Part shown: in pieces, positions 27,433-37,283 of the stretch
Position numbering within the stretch: position 1 is the first letter of the stretch
Layout: every line of letters begins with the position of its first letter
DNA from: Martelella alba
Lineage (GTDB): Bacteria; Pseudomonadota; Alphaproteobacteria; Rhizobiales; Rhizobiaceae
Direction of reading: 5' to 3'
Assembly (NCBI RefSeq): GCF_006516955.1
Contig: NZ_VHLG01000011.1
Location: forward strand, 167,890-231,889
DNA: 64,000 nt
Program-made: the position numbers and the translations under genes
Notes under the pieces: generated by a model
Databases searched by the model: none
Told to the model about the DNA's origin: nothing
The model's input: only the letters and a program-made list of their open reading frames with translations

Positions 27433-28691
27433 ACTGGCTGCGCAATCGCATCATCATTCTTCTGGTCCTGTCGATTGTATCAGTTGTCGGCTTTGCGACC
27501 TTTGCCGCGATCAAGGCGCTCGAACACCCTTTTCCCGCCGCCGTTTTTGGCCCGATCGCCAACCAGATCCATATTGATGCGACACTCGCCATGTCACAGC
27601 CCGAACTGGCCGCCGCCCTTGGCATCAAGCTGCAAGGAGAGCCGCCCGACGGGGCCAGGGACGAGCACTATTCGGCCATGCTCGCCAAGGCGATGCGCCA
27701 CAAGGGACTGTCCAACGAGGTTGCCATTTCTGAAAACAGAAACAATGCCAGCCTCGAAGCAGCCGTGCGGCTGGGCGAGAACCAGTGGCTGGTTCTGCCC
27801 ATCCCCGATACGAGGCCGCCGCGCGATGCCCTGATCGTGCTGGCGATCTGGGTGGCATTGATCGTCATGGGCAGCGCGGCGATTTCCGTCTTCGCCGCCT
27901 CGATGATCCTCAGGCCGCTGCGCCTGATCCAGGCCGCAATCGAGCGGATCGGCCCGGAAGGCGTTCTGCCGCATGTGCCGGAAATCGGACCGACGGAAAC
28001 ACGCATGACAGCCAAGGCCCTGAACCGCCTTTCGGCCCACCTGAAGGCCGCAACAGAAAGCCGCATGCGCGTGGTCGCCGCCGCCGGTCATGACCTGCGC
28101 ACACCGATGACACGTATGCGCCTGCGCGCCGAATTCATCGAGGATGACGAAGAGCGGGCCAAATGGCTTTCCGACCTCGAAGAGCTTGATTCGATTGCCG
28201 ACAGCGCCATCCGGCTGGTGCGCGAAGAAGTCAGCAATGATACCATGACAGAGATCGACATTGGCCGCCTCATTGATGAAGTGGTCGACGGCTTGAAGCC
28301 CCTTGGCATGGAGGTGAGCGCCAGAACTCTGAAATCACTACTGATTTCGGGGGCACCACTGGCGATCAAGCGCGCGCTTTCCAATCTCATTGTCAATGCC
28401 GCAACCCATGGCGGCGGGGCAACCATCACGCTGGAGCGCCAGCATGCAACAGTGCGGCTAGTGATTGACGACAATGGTCCCGGCATCCCGGATGAGCTTC
28501 TCGCCCATGTCTTCGAGCCCTTCTTCCGCGTGGATATGGCACGGCGGAAGACCCTTCCGGGCGCAGGCCTCGGCCTTGCCATCGCCAAGGAAATCATTGA
28601 ACGTTTCGGTGGTACGATCACAATCGAGAATCGCCTAAGCGGCGGCCTGCGCCAGACCGTCAGCTTTCCACTTTCTGTCCAAAAAGACTGA
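27429..28691 (+). CDS. sensor histidine kinase (EnvZ-like)
   Basis: This is a 420-residue membrane kinase. It has an N-terminal TM, a short periplasmic domain of about 100 residues, a second TM (VLAIWVALIVMGSAAISVFAA region), a HAMP linker, an H-box (VVAAAGHDLRTPMTRMRLR, His near 222), an N-box (NLIVNAATHGGG), and G-boxes (IDDNGPGIPDE and LPGAGLGLAIAKEI). The start codon overlaps the regulator stop as ATGA, so the two form a cognate pair. The small periplasmic domain is unrecognised and the stimulus is unknown. Confidence 0.9.
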   Translation: MNWLRNRIIILLVLSIVSVVGFATFAAIKALEHPFPAAVFGPIANQIHIDATLAMSQPELAAALGIKLQGEPPDGARDEHYSAMLAKAMRHKGLSNEVAISENRNNASLEAAVRLGENQWLVLPIPDTRPPRDALIVLAIWVALIVMGSAAISVFAASMILRPLRLIQAAIERIGPEGVLPHVPEIGPTETRMTAKALNRLSAHLKAATESRMRVVAAAGHDLRTPMTRMRLRAEFIEDDEERAKWLSDLEELDSIADSAIRLVREEVSNDTMTEIDIGRLIDEVVDGLKPLGMEVSARTLKSLLISGAPLAIKRALSNLIVNAATHGGGATITLERQHATVRLVIDDNGPGIPDELLAHVFEPFFRVDMARRKTLPGAGLGLAIAKEIIERFGGTITIENRLSGGLRQTVSFPLSVQKD

Positions 28692-28923
28692 TGCGTCTGC
28701 AGAAACGGTCCGCCAGCCCCCAGATGAAATACGTCAATAAGTTGAAATTTTTATAAATACAAGTATAAAGAATTTGTGCAACGCACCGCATTATACCAGA
28801 AAAAGTCCGATTAATAGGTAATTACTTAAATACACACAAAGGAAAAAGTCAGAACTTTTCAGTTATATGTGAATCTAAACAATCCAGTTGCAATTTTTCA
28901 TGTTGTTATAATATTGTCTTTAC
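28692..28923. other. AT-rich intergenic segment
   Basis: These 232 bases are markedly AT-rich compared with the flanking coding DNA, particularly from about 28735 to 28925, and contain no plausible gene. It must include the promoter of the Cache-kinase gene. Such T-A-rich patches are typical binding targets of MucR/Ros-type or H-NS-like silencers in rhizobia, but no specific site is claimed. Confidence 0.4.
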
Positions 28924-30849
28924 ATGGTAGAATTGCATAACAACTTCACATCTAATTTAGTCAACATGTACAGGCATGGAAGCTTGTCGGGCAAACGTGT
29001 CATCCGACGCCCGACCATCTCCGAGATGAAGTTGACCGCCCTGTTTTTTGCAGGGCTTGCGCTTACAGCGCTGACAGTCTGGCAATTATTTCATGTTTTC
29101 GACAGCGAACTGAGGACGCAACATGACGAGCTTGTGGCGGCTGCAGCTCTTGATCAGTCGAGCCTGTGGCTTTCAAGCTTCGTCGAAGGCTACGCGGCAG
29201 ATCTCAGGGTCATTGCAGGCAGCAGCGCCCTGAAGACGATTTCTGACGATCAGGATGGCCCAAAGCGGCTTGCGGGCAACTTTATCGCATGGGTCGCGAG
29301 CAAGCGCGACATCGCCCAGCTTCGTTACATTGACGTCGCAGGAAATGAGATCGTTCGGATCGATCGCAACGGCTCGGACATCATCAACGTCACGCCAGAT
29401 GCACTGCAGAGCAAGGCCAACCGCTATTATGTTTCCGCTGCACTGCAGCAACCAAAAGGCAGCATCTATATCTCGCCACTGGATCTCAACATCGAACATG
29501 GGGTGATTGAAGTGCCATGGCGCCCGATGCTTCGCCTGGCCATGCCGGTAAATTTTGTCGCCGGAGCACCAACCGGTGTCGTCGTCATTAACCTCGATGC
29601 GGGCAGGCTTATCGACGGGCTGAAGAACTTTGTTGCAAGCCCGCTCGGCGATATCGCGCTTCTCAACGCCGAGGGATATTGGCTTGCTGGCGCTCCGAAA
29701 GAAGACCTGTGGGGGTTCATGCTCAACCATGATCGCAGGCTGGCGGCAAGGCAACCGGCCCTGTGGGCAAACATGACATCACAGGGAGACGGCATTTTCT
29801 CCGATGCGGGCAAACATGTGGTGTTTCGCCGCCTTACCCCCAAGGGGGATGCCATTGACGAGGATGAAACGCGGAAAGCGACATGGTATCTCATGACCAC
29901 CTATGCAGAGCCAGCCGGAATCTGGTCGCCTCAGATGTGGCCGCCCATCTTACTCATCACGGTCTGCAGCTTCATGCTGGCGGCCTTTGTGGCCCGGCTG
30001 GTATCCGCCCGGCAGCGCGCAGAAGCGGCGGTGCGCAAGGCCGAGCTTCAGCTGGCCCAGTCTACCCGGCTTGCAAGCCTGGGCGGTCTTGTTGCTGGCG
30101 TCGCCCATGAACTCAACACGCCAATCGGCAATGCCCTCACGGTTTCGACAACCTTGAGCGACCACACGAAAACACTGACATTCGAGACGGCAAGTGGCCG
30201 CATCGGCCGCAACCGTCTTGAAAGCCTGATTGCCGAGATTTCGGATGGTGCCGATATGTTGCAAGGGTCTCTCACCCGCGCCGCGGAGATTATCCGGAAC
30301 TTCAAGCAGGTTGCCATAGATCAGACCAGTGATCGCCGGCGCAGCTTCGTGCTCGACAGCTATATCATCGATACACTCCATCTACTGTCGCCGCTTTTCA
30401 AGAGTGGCAGGGTTGCGCTGATCTACGATCGTCTCGAGCCTTTACGCATAGACGGCTATCCCGGCCCACTCGCTCAGGTAATCAGCAATCTGGTTGAAAA
30501 TGCACTTCTTCATGGCTTTGGCCCTGAAGACACCGGCACAATTGCGATCAGCATATACAAGGGCAGTCGGAAGACGGCGGTCATCTCCGTCTCTGACAAT
30601 GGCAAGGGAATGTCGGCTGATGTGCTGGCCCGGTCATTCGAACCCTTTTTCACCACGCGCTCGCAAGCAGGCGGCTCCGGCCTTGGCCTGTCGATTGTCC
30701 ACACCATCGTGACAGAGATCCTCGGTGGCCGGATCGAGCTCTCCAGCCAGGAGGGCAACGGCACCGAGGTAGAAATATCATTTCCGCTTGTTATGCCCTT
30801 GTCGCCCCCGCCCCAAACTACCGAGGAAGCACGCCATGAGACAAGATGA
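28924..30849 (+). CDS. Cache-domain sensor histidine kinase
   Basis: This 641-residue kinase has a TM at about 35-60, a large periplasmic region (about 60-335) with a Cache/PAS-like pattern (LRYIDVAGNEIVRIDRNG and YYVSAALQQPKGSIYISPLDL), a second TM near 340-360, and a short coiled coil. The H-box is GLVAGVAHELNTPIGNALT (His near 398), followed by an N-box (NLVENALLHGFG) and G-boxes (VSDNGKGMS and GGSGLGLSIVHTI). The dimerisation domain is of the larger HisKA type seen in DctB/NtrB-like kinases. Its 3' end overlaps the response regulator-EAL gene by 14 bases, so the two form one signalling unit. The ligand is probably a small organic molecule, unknown here. Confidence 0.87.
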   Translation: MVELHNNFTSNLVNMYRHGSLSGKRVIRRPTISEMKLTALFFAGLALTALTVWQLFHVFDSELRTQHDELVAAAALDQSSLWLSSFVEGYAADLRVIAGSSALKTISDDQDGPKRLAGNFIAWVASKRDIAQLRYIDVAGNEIVRIDRNGSDIINVTPDALQSKANRYYVSAALQQPKGSIYISPLDLNIEHGVIEVPWRPMLRLAMPVNFVAGAPTGVVVINLDAGRLIDGLKNFVASPLGDIALLNAEGYWLAGAPKEDLWGFMLNHDRRLAARQPALWANMTSQGDGIFSDAGKHVVFRRLTPKGDAIDEDETRKATWYLMTTYAEPAGIWSPQMWPPILLITVCSFMLAAFVARLVSARQRAEAAVRKAELQLAQSTRLASLGGLVAGVAHELNTPIGNALTVSTTLSDHTKTLTFETASGRIGRNRLESLIAEISDGADMLQGSLTRAAEIIRNFKQVAIDQTSDRRRSFVLDSYIIDTLHLLSPLFKSGRVALIYDRLEPLRIDGYPGPLAQVISNLVENALLHGFGPEDTGTIAISIYKGSRKTAVISVSDNGKGMSADVLARSFEPFFTTRSQAGGSGLGLSIVHTIVTEILGGRIELSSQEGNGTEVEISFPLVMPLSPPPQTTEEARHETR

Positions 30850-33028
30850 ACGCCCGCTTGACATCTATGACGATCTGCAGGCCGCCGATGGGACAGCCAA
30901 AGCGCCGCGCAGCTGGAAGATCCTCGTCGTTGATGATGACGAGGACGTGCATCGGGCGACAAAATTTGCACTGCGGGGCATTACCATTCTCGACCGGCCG
31001 ATTGAGCTGTTTTTCGCCGCCTCCAGATCAGAAGCACAGGCGGCGATTGCGACGCTCGACGATATTGCCGTGGCGCTGATTGATGTTGTCATGGAAACAC
31101 AGGATGCAGGCCTCAAGCTGGTTGAAGACTTGCGCGGCGCGGGCCTCGGAGACATGCGGATCGTCTTGCGCACCGGCTATCCCGGCTATGCACCCGAAGT
31201 CGCCGTCGCTACCAATTATGAAATCGACGACTACCACACCAAAGAAGAACTGACCCGAACGCGGCTCATCACCGTGCTGACAACTGCTATCCGTGCCTAT
31301 GATCGCATTCGCGCCATTTCGAAAAGCCGCAAAGGGCTCGAACAGATCATAGAGAGCGCGCGCCAGATCTTTCAGCGTACAAGCCTTGAACTCTTTGCCC
31401 AGGGGGTATTGACCCAGATTGCCGCCTTGCTCCGACTCGAGCCTTCAGGCTTTGTCAGCATCCAGCCCGGTGACGGTACCGAAATGAAGGTCATTCTGGG
31501 CATTGGCAGCTTCTGCGCCCTGACCGGCGCGAACCTGGCCGACACCGGAGAAGCCATAACCCGCCTATTTGAATCGCATCGCAACAGCGATGAACCCGTC
31601 TTCAACGACGGCTATATGGGGCTCCATTTCCGCAACGAAAACGGTCGCGAGATGTTTGCCGTCCTTGAAACGGAAGGCACCTTTGACAGCGAGGATCTCG
31701 ACCTCCTGAGACTGTTTTCCAGCAATATCTCCATCGGTTTCAAGAATCTCGCGCTGATCGAGGCACTTGATCGACTGGCTTTTCATGACTCGGTACTCGA
31801 TCTTCCCAACCAGAATGCCTTTGAACAGGCCCTGGCGCAGGCCATTGCCAGGGGCAGCAACGGACAGGTCATAGAAATCAAGGTTTCGGCCTTCCAGCCC
31901 CTCGTTGCAGCCTTCGGACGATCGACAGCAATCCGGCTCATGCAGAAGGCTTACGAGAGGCTGGACCGGCTTGGTCACGGCCATTGCCGCATCTCTCTGG
32001 TCGCCGAAGGCGCGCTCGGCGTGATTGATGAAGAAAAGCGCATGACACCCGAGGGACTGGCCGAAACCATGAACCGCCCCTACCGGATTGATGATGTCGA
32101 ACTGGCGCCGCAGCCAACCTCCGTAATCGTACCGCTGTCGCAACTGCCCGCAGATCCGGTTCAGGCGTCACGATCAGCAGCTGCGGCTTTCGTTCATGTC
32201 CGCCAGAACAACAAGGGGCAGCATGTCATCTATGATGCCGCGCAACACCAGGCGGTCCTGCGCCAGCAGATGCTGCAGATGGCATTGAAGGATCACACCC
32301 GCACCTTTGCCGGATTTGCCGTCTTTTTACAACCTAAAGTCGATCTTGAAAGCCGTTCCATCTGTGGCGCCGAGGCGCTTCTGCGCTGGACGATGGCCGG
32401 ACAGACAGTCTCCCCGGCCGAGTTCATCCCGATCGCCGAAACGATCGGTCTGACCCGGCCATTGACCGAATTTGTACTGACCCAGGTCGCCGAATGGGTG
32501 GGCAGGCGCCGCGCCGCCGGCCTCAGGCTAACGCCAGTCGCCGTCAATCTCTCCATGGCCGATCTCAATATTCCAGGCTTTGCCGAATGGCTGATCGCCA
32601 CAGTTCAGGCCTTAGGCCTCTCGCCGGACCTGCTGGAATTCGAGGTGACCGAGGCCGTTGCCATGCATGAGACCGTGGCAACACAGCAGATCGAACAGCT
32701 TTCGGCCGATGGTTTTCGTATCTCACTCGATGACTTCGGCACCGGCTATTCCTCGCTCGGCTATTTCGACAGCCTGCCGATCAGCACGATCAAGATCGAC
32801 CGCCGCTTTATCGGGAAACTCACCGTAGAATCAGCCTACCAGAACCTCTCTGCCGTGATTGTGGCAATGACCGAGCGGCTGGGGGTCAATTGTGTTGCGG
32901 AGGGGATCGAGACAGAAGAACAACTGGAAGCGTTGAAGCTCCTGGGCTGCCGGATCGGACAGGGCTATCTCTTCGGTCGACCGGAGCCAATCGACAGCTT
33001 TTCCCGCAGGATCGACATGCCCGGCTGA
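30836..33028 (+). CDS. response regulator with DUF3369, degenerate GGDEF and EAL domains
   Basis: This is a 730-residue cytoplasmic regulator. The receiver has ILVVDDDEDVH and the phospho-acceptor Asp in VALIDVVMETQD; a DUF3369-like sensory region follows (about 170-320). A GGDEF-like domain (about 325-450) lacks any recognisable GGDEF motif, so no diguanylate cyclase activity is expected. The C-terminal EAL domain appears complete: GAEALLRW, AVNLSMADL, EVTEA, DDFGTGYSSL, TIKIDR, AEGIET and GQGYLFGRP. It likely hydrolyses cyclic di-GMP when phosphorylated by the overlapping Cache kinase. ATG 30836 has a GAGGAAG ribosome site; the earlier frame start at 30788 is internal to the kinase gene. 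Confidence 0.88.
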   Translation: MRQDERPLDIYDDLQAADGTAKAPRSWKILVVDDDEDVHRATKFALRGITILDRPIELFFAASRSEAQAAIATLDDIAVALIDVVMETQDAGLKLVEDLRGAGLGDMRIVLRTGYPGYAPEVAVATNYEIDDYHTKEELTRTRLITVLTTAIRAYDRIRAISKSRKGLEQIIESARQIFQRTSLELFAQGVLTQIAALLRLEPSGFVSIQPGDGTEMKVILGIGSFCALTGANLADTGEAITRLFESHRNSDEPVFNDGYMGLHFRNENGREMFAVLETEGTFDSEDLDLLRLFSSNISIGFKNLALIEALDRLAFHDSVLDLPNQNAFEQALAQAIARGSNGQVIEIKVSAFQPLVAAFGRSTAIRLMQKAYERLDRLGHGHCRISLVAEGALGVIDEEKRMTPEGLAETMNRPYRIDDVELAPQPTSVIVPLSQLPADPVQASRSAAAAFVHVRQNNKGQHVIYDAAQHQAVLRQQMLQMALKDHTRTFAGFAVFLQPKVDLESRSICGAEALLRWTMAGQTVSPAEFIPIAETIGLTRPLTEFVLTQVAEWVGRRRAAGLRLTPVAVNLSMADLNIPGFAEWLIATVQALGLSPDLLEFEVTEAVAMHETVATQQIEQLSADGFRISLDDFGTGYSSLGYFDSLPISTIKIDRRFIGKLTVESAYQNLSAVIVAMTERLGVNCVAEGIETEEQLEALKLLGCRIGQGYLFGRPEPIDSFSRRIDMPG

Positions 33029-33241
33029 GATCTGCCCAAACGCGCTATCGCCACCGCGCCACCTTAGGTTTTTTGCCCTGTCAAAACGGAGCCAAGTCGA
33101 CAGAAAATATTTTTAATTCAGAACCTTAATCATAAAACCCCAACGATCTGGCTGGGACGGTTGCCGCTCTTTTCCCGCCGGTGGAAACCAGTGGTTAAGG
33201 TTTATTTTCTATCCATAGTCAGGTGTTTCACAGCGTGTTTG

Positions 33242-35860
33242 ATGGTTCGGCTCACAATGCCTCTTTCCCGATTTCCCAGCCTGAATTCCAACCCCGCCGA
33301 TAGCGGCAAGACGGATGACCGTGCCCTGGCGGAACGCCGGGAGGAGGAGGCGCAAAGCGCTTCCAACGCTGTCATTCTCGACCCCGACAAACTGCCGACC
33401 TGGCAGCGGCCGTTCGTATTGGCGCCCAATGTCCGCTTTACGCGGACACCAAGCCAGACCTATCCGGCACCGCAGATAAGACCTGAAGGCCCAATCCGGC
33501 CGACCCACGCTGCCGCCATCGCAACGCCTGTTGCCGATGCTTTGCCAGGGCCGTCGATCAGGGACGGTCAGGCTGAGGCCGACCCCGCTCATCCCGCCGA
33601 ACCGGCTTTGACGCCGCCGCCCTCACCTGCAAGCGATCTGCAACGCCGGCTTGCCCGCGCACTCAACGAAGACTGCGCTGCGCAGCGCCCGCCCGTTCAG
33701 CCTGCCCGCGCGCCAAGAGCCCTCGATTTTCTGTCTCACCCACTCGAAACGCCTTCAGTGGAAACGCCTTCCAGGGCTGAAGTATCAGATCCGGCCATGC
33801 CTGAAACTGGAGATGCAGCACCTGCCACTGCGGCCCCGGCGACCTTCGGCTACATTGCCGACGCCCTGGTCTGGGAAATGATGGGGCTTGGGATCATTGA
33901 AGGCACGCCACAGGCTGTGACCGCCCTAAACACCGATCCTGGTGAAATGATCGCTGAAACCGCCCCCGCTCGGCCGGTTGAGACAGCCTTGCCGGTCGCT
34001 ACGGCGGAAGCGCCCCTAGAGGTCGACGACGAAAGCCCGTCTCCCGTCGCCCTTTACCGTCAGATTACCGCCCGGCTGGCGCCGACATTGTCGCCCGATA
34101 CCGAAGACGCTATCGAGCAGTCCTGCGATGCTGCCGGCGAGGACATGCCCGCAAACGATGCAGCGGGCACTGAAGCTGAAACCGACACTGAAACAGCGGC
34201 AGAAACCAAAGCCGATATTGAAATCGTGGCAGAAACCGAAGCCGAATGCGACGCCGCGCTTGAGGCGGAACCGCTTGAAGTACCGGTGCCTGTCCCGGCA
34301 AAGCGGCTGTCGCTGAAGCATCGCGACCGCTCAACTGCAGACTATCTCTTCCCGGCAATCGACCTTTTGCAGTCGCCGCGCCCGAACCCGGCAGCCGAAA
34401 TGAGCCAGGAACATCTGGAACAGAGCGCCGGCCTTCTGGAAAACATTCTTGAGGATTTCGGCGTCAAGGGCGAGATCATCGATGTGCGCCCCGGTCCGGT
34501 CGTCACACTTTATGAGTTTGAACCGGCTCCCGGTGTGAAGTCTTCACGCGTGATCAATCTATCGGATGACATTGCCCGCTCCATGTCGGCGCTTTCCGCC
34601 CGCGTTGCTGTCATTCCCGGCCGCAATGTGATCGGCATCGAATTACCGAATGAAGAGCGCGAGACCGTTTACCTGCGCGAATTGTTCGAAAGCCGTTCCT
34701 ATGTCGGCACGGACTTCCGTCTGCCGCTCTGCCTCGGCAAGACGATCGGCGGCGAACCGGTCGTTGCCGAGCTTACCAAGATGCCGCATCTTCTGGTCGC
34801 AGGCACGACGGGTTCGGGAAAATCGGTCGCCATCAATACGATGATCCTGTCGCTGATCTATCATCTGCGCCCGGATGAATGCCGGCTGATCATGGTCGAT
34901 CCGAAAATGCTGGAGCTTTCCGTCTATGACGGCATTCCCCACCTTCTGACCCCGGTCGTAACCGATCCGAAAAAGGCCGTTCTGGCGCTCAAATGGGCCG
35001 TGCGCGAGATGGAAGAGCGCTATCGCAAGATGTCGCGTCTCGGTGTGCGCAATATTGACGGCTTCAACGAGCGTGTTGCCGAAGCCCGCGCCAAGGGCGA
35101 GACGATCATGCTGAGCGTGCCGTCGGGCTTTGACAAATCAACCGGCGAACAGACTTTCGAGGAGCAGGAACTAGACCTCACCGCCCTGCCTTTCATCGTC
35201 GTCATCGTCGACGAAATGGCCGACCTTATGATGGTCGCCGGCAAGGAGATCGAAGGAACGATCCAGCGTCTGGCACAGATGGCCCGCGCCGCCGGCATCC
35301 ACCTGATCATGGCAACGCAGCGTCCTTCCGTCGACGTCATCACCGGCACGATCAAGGCCAATTTCCCGACCCGGATCTCCTTCCAGGTCACCACCAAGAT
35401 CGACAGCCGCACCATTCTCGGTGAACAGGGTGCCGAATATCTGCTCGGCCAGGGCGATATGCTGCATATGAAGGGTGGTGGCCGCATCTCCCGCGTCCAT
35501 GGGCCCTTTGTCTCCGACCACGAGGTCGAGAAGATTGTAGCCCATCTGAAGACGCAGGGCTCGCCGTCCTATCTCGGCAGCGTCACCACCGACGAGGAAA
35601 ACACCGAAGAGATGGAAGAAGACAGCGCCGTCTTCGACAATACCGATATGGGCAGCGCCGGCGATGACGGCGACGATCTCTACGAGCGCGCGATCAAGAT
35701 CGTCCAGCGCGACAAGAAGTGCTCGACCTCTTATATCCAGCGCCGCCTTTCGATCGGTTATAACCGCGCCGCCTCACTGGTGGAACGGATGGAACAGGAT
35801 GGCCTTGTCGGCCCGGCCAATCATGTCGGCAAGCGCGAGATCCTTGAGCCAGGCAACTGA
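33242..35860 (+). CDS. FtsK/SpoIIIE-family DNA translocase lacking obvious membrane spans
   Basis: The 872-residue product has a complete C-terminal FtsK motor: alpha domain, Walker [10 protein letters not shown] near residue 521, Walker [13 protein letters not shown] near 652, [13 protein letters not shown], and a gamma DNA-reading domain ([22 protein letters not shown]). The first ~370 residues are Pro/Ala- and Glu/Thr-rich, with a repetitive acidic stretch at about 300-345, and show no set of four transmembrane helices as in cell-division FtsK. It is therefore probably a second, soluble FtsK-type translocase, as several rhizobia encode. The start is uncertain: TTG 33161, ATG 33242 and ATG 33257 are all possible and none has a convincing ribosome site. 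Confidence 0.85.
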   Translation: MVRLTMPLSRFPSLNSNPADSGKTDDRALAERREEEAQSASNAVILDPDKLPTWQRPFVLAPNVRFTRTPSQTYPAPQIRPEGPIRPTHAAAIATPVADALPGPSIRDGQAEADPAHPAEPALTPPPSPASDLQRRLARALNEDCAAQRPPVQPARAPRALDFLSHPLETPSVETPSRAEVSDPAMPETGDAAPATAAPATFGYIADALVWEMMGLGIIEGTPQAVTALNTDPGEMIAETAPARPVETALPVATAEAPLEVDDESPSPVALYRQITARLAPTLSPDTEDAIEQSCDAAGEDMPANDAAGTEAETDTETAAETKADIEIVAETEAECDAALEAEPLEVPVPVPAKRLSLKHRDRSTADYLFPAIDLLQSPRPNPAAEMSQEHLEQSAGLLENILEDFGVKGEIIDVRPGPVVTLYEFEPAPGVKSSRVINLSDDIARSMSALSARVAVIPGRNVIGIELPNEERETVYLRELFESRSYVGTDFRLPLCLGKTIGGEPVVAELTKMPHLLVAGTTGSGKSVAINTMILSLIYHLRPDECRLIMVDPKMLELSVYDGIPHLLTPVVTDPKKAVLALKWAVREMEERYRKMSRLGVRNIDGFNERVAEARAKGETIMLSVPSGFDKSTGEQTFEEQELDLTALPFIVVIVDEMADLMMVAGKEIEGTIQRLAQMARAAGIHLIMATQRPSVDVITGTIKANFPTRISFQVTTKIDSRTILGEQGAEYLLGQGDMLHMKGGGRISRVHGPFVSDHEVEKIVAHLKTQGSPSYLGSVTTDEENTEEMEEDSAVFDNTDMGSAGDDGDDLYERAIKIVQRDKKCSTSYIQRRLSIGYNRAASLVERMEQDGLVGPANHVGKREILEPGN

Positions 35861-35887
35861 CCCTCGCCTTCAATGAGAGATTGCCGG

Positions 35888-35914
35888 AGCCGGTCTCGCG
35901 CAAGCAGACCGGCT
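35888..35914 (+). terminator. ftsK terminator hairpin, left duplicate
   Basis: This 27-base hairpin sequence (arms AGCCGGTCT and AGACCGGCT) lies 28 bases after the translocase stop. The identical 27 bases recur at 36359, where a T run follows. Here the T run is missing because repeat copy 2 starts directly after it. Confidence 0.6.
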
Positions 35915-36123
35915 CAGACTGTTGACAAAGCTATTCATATTGCATGCTTGAGGTGGAGCGGCCCCTGCCTCCGTCGTCATCCCCGTGCTTGTCACGGGGA
36001 TCCAGATTCATAATGCATTGAATAGACAAGTCCTTTCGCCGCGCGGACGCGCGTCGGCTGGATGCCTGTGACAAGCACAGGCATGACGCCAGAGAAGGTG
36101 GCTAGGTTTGTCAGCAATTCAGA
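35915..36123. repeat. dispersed mosaic repeat, copy 2
   Basis: This is a ~209-base element homologous to copies 1, 3 and 4. It has terminal inverted repeats (TTGACAAAG at left, TTTGTCAGCAA at right) and two internal inverted arms, each with its own hairpin. In this copy the arm centres GCTTGTC and GACAAGC are exactly complementary. It is non-coding and in tandem with copy 3. Confidence 0.78.
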
Positions 36124-36149
36124 AGCCGGTCTGTGAAAACAGGCCGGCT
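36124..36149 (+). terminator. hairpin between tandem repeats
   Basis: A terminator-like hairpin (AGCCGGTCTGT with a near-perfect complement, GAAA loop) separates the two repeat copies. It is a variant of the flanking 27-base hairpin with a different loop. Confidence 0.5.
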
Positions 36150-36358
36150 CAGATTGCTGACAAAGTCGTTCAGATTGCCGGTTCGGGGTGGAATGGCCGT
36201 CCCCTCCGTCGTCATCCCCGTGCTCGTCACGGGGATCCAGTTTCATAAGACATTGAATAGAAAAATTCTTTCGCCGCGCGGACGCGCGTCGGCTGGATGC
36301 CTGTGACAAGCACAGGCATGACGTCAGAAAAAGGGGCAAGGTTTGGCAGCAATTCAGA
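36150..36358. repeat. dispersed mosaic repeat, copy 3
   Basis: This element closely resembles copy 2, with left end TTGCTGACAAAG and right end TTTGGCAGCAATTC in inverted orientation. It has the same pair of hairpin-bearing arms around a GCCGCGCGGACGCGCGTCGG block. It sits between two terminator hairpins. Confidence 0.78.
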
Positions 36359-36389
36359 AGCCGGTCTCGCGCAAGCAGACCGGCTTTTT
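36359..36389 (+). terminator. intrinsic terminator, right duplicate
   Basis: This is the identical copy of the 27-base hairpin at 35888, here followed by a run of five T. It is the functional terminator for rightward transcription and also lies only 11 bases from the convergent TetR stop. Confidence 0.75.
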
Positions 36390-36399
36390 GCTGCCGTCT

Positions 36400-37038
36400 T
36401 CAATCCTTCCGATAGCCGGTCAGGGCATCGAGCTGTGCCAGAAGAAGCGTCAGATGCCGGCTCATGACGGGTTCGGCAAGCAGATCGATCTGCAGCATAT
36501 TCTTCCACGAATAGGCGTGATCGACGCGGAAGCTGGAAATGGCGCTGATGAGAAAATGGACATCAACAGCCTCGATGCCGGCGCGAAAAATACCGGCCTC
36601 AGCGCCCCGGTCCAGAATACGGCGAAGCGGTGCGAAGGCTGCTTCGCGCAATCGCTCCGCCCCCGGCAATGCATTCAGCATCGTGCCTTCCTGGAAATTT
36701 TCCTGGAGCACCAGCCGGGTGAAGTCCGCATTGTTCTGGTGGTAGAAAAAGCTTTGTCGCGCCAGGGCATGCAGGGCCTCGCGCGGCGGCAGCGCATCAA
36801 GATGCAGCACATCCTCGGATGCGCGGATATCATCATAGGCGCGCTCCAATACCGCCAGATAAACATCCTCCTTGTTGCCGAAATAGTAATAGAGCATCCG
36901 CTTGGCGCAGCCCGCCTCGGCCGCTATGCGTTCGAGCCTGCCGCCATCAAATCCAAACCGCGCAAATTCATGCAGCGCCGCATCCAGCAGGCGTTGTCTT
37001 TTATCGCTGTCCTGCCCCACTTCCGCCGTTACGGCCAT
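36400..37038 (-). CDS. TetR-family transcriptional regulator
   Basis: The 212-residue regulator has an N-terminal helix-turn-helix domain (RQRLLDAALHEFARFGFDGG, IAAEAGCAKRMLYYYFGNKEDV; about 15-60) and an all-helical ligand domain. The start at ATG 37038 is preferred over a TTG at 37050. It is divergent from the PQQ-dependent dehydrogenase across a 447-base region and probably represses that gene or itself. The ligand is unknown. Confidence 0.88.
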   Translation of the reverse strand: MAVTAEVGQDSDKRQRLLDAALHEFARFGFDGGRLERIAAEAGCAKRMLYYYFGNKEDVYLAVLERAYDDIRASEDVLHLDALPPREALHALARQSFFYHQNNADFTRLVLQENFQEGTMLNALPGAERLREAAFAPLRRILDRGAEAGIFRAGIEAVDVHFLISAISSFRVDHAYSWKNMLQIDLLAEPVMSRHLTLLLAQLDALTGYRKD

Positions 37039-37243
37039 CGGTTCTTTCAATCATCGTCCTCCACCTGGAGACTGAAGCGGCCCCACCCTTAAGATGGGCG
37101 CGGCACCGCCGTGCAGCGGAACTTCAGCCAGAGGCAATCTGTGCCATCCGCCAGCCCCGCAGACAAGCCGCACCGGGTAACGGGATGACATATCGCCCGC
37201 GCCAACACCTTGTGGACAGGGGGGCGATTCATGCCAGGACAGC

Positions 37244-37283
37244 GTTCACATCGAGAAATGTGGCAAGAACACTTTGTTCACAT
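37244..37283. promoter_or_regulatory. candidate operator repeats, TetR / PQQ dehydrogenase region
   Basis: Within the 447-base divergent region (37039-37485) the octamer GTTCACAT occurs twice (37244 and 37276), 32 bases apart. Nearby are two short inverted repeats: CACAT with ATGTG, and GAAC with GTTC. They lie between the two start codons and could be sites for the TetR regulator. Nothing else in this gap is assignable, apart from an AT-rich stretch near 37300-37350. Confidence 0.35.

Noticed and set aside
35915..36358. Possible CRISPR array or insertion sequence at the tandem repeats
   Set aside because: There are only two ~209-base units with no short regular repeats or spacers and no transposase; they match dispersed copies elsewhere, so they are non-coding mosaic repeats.
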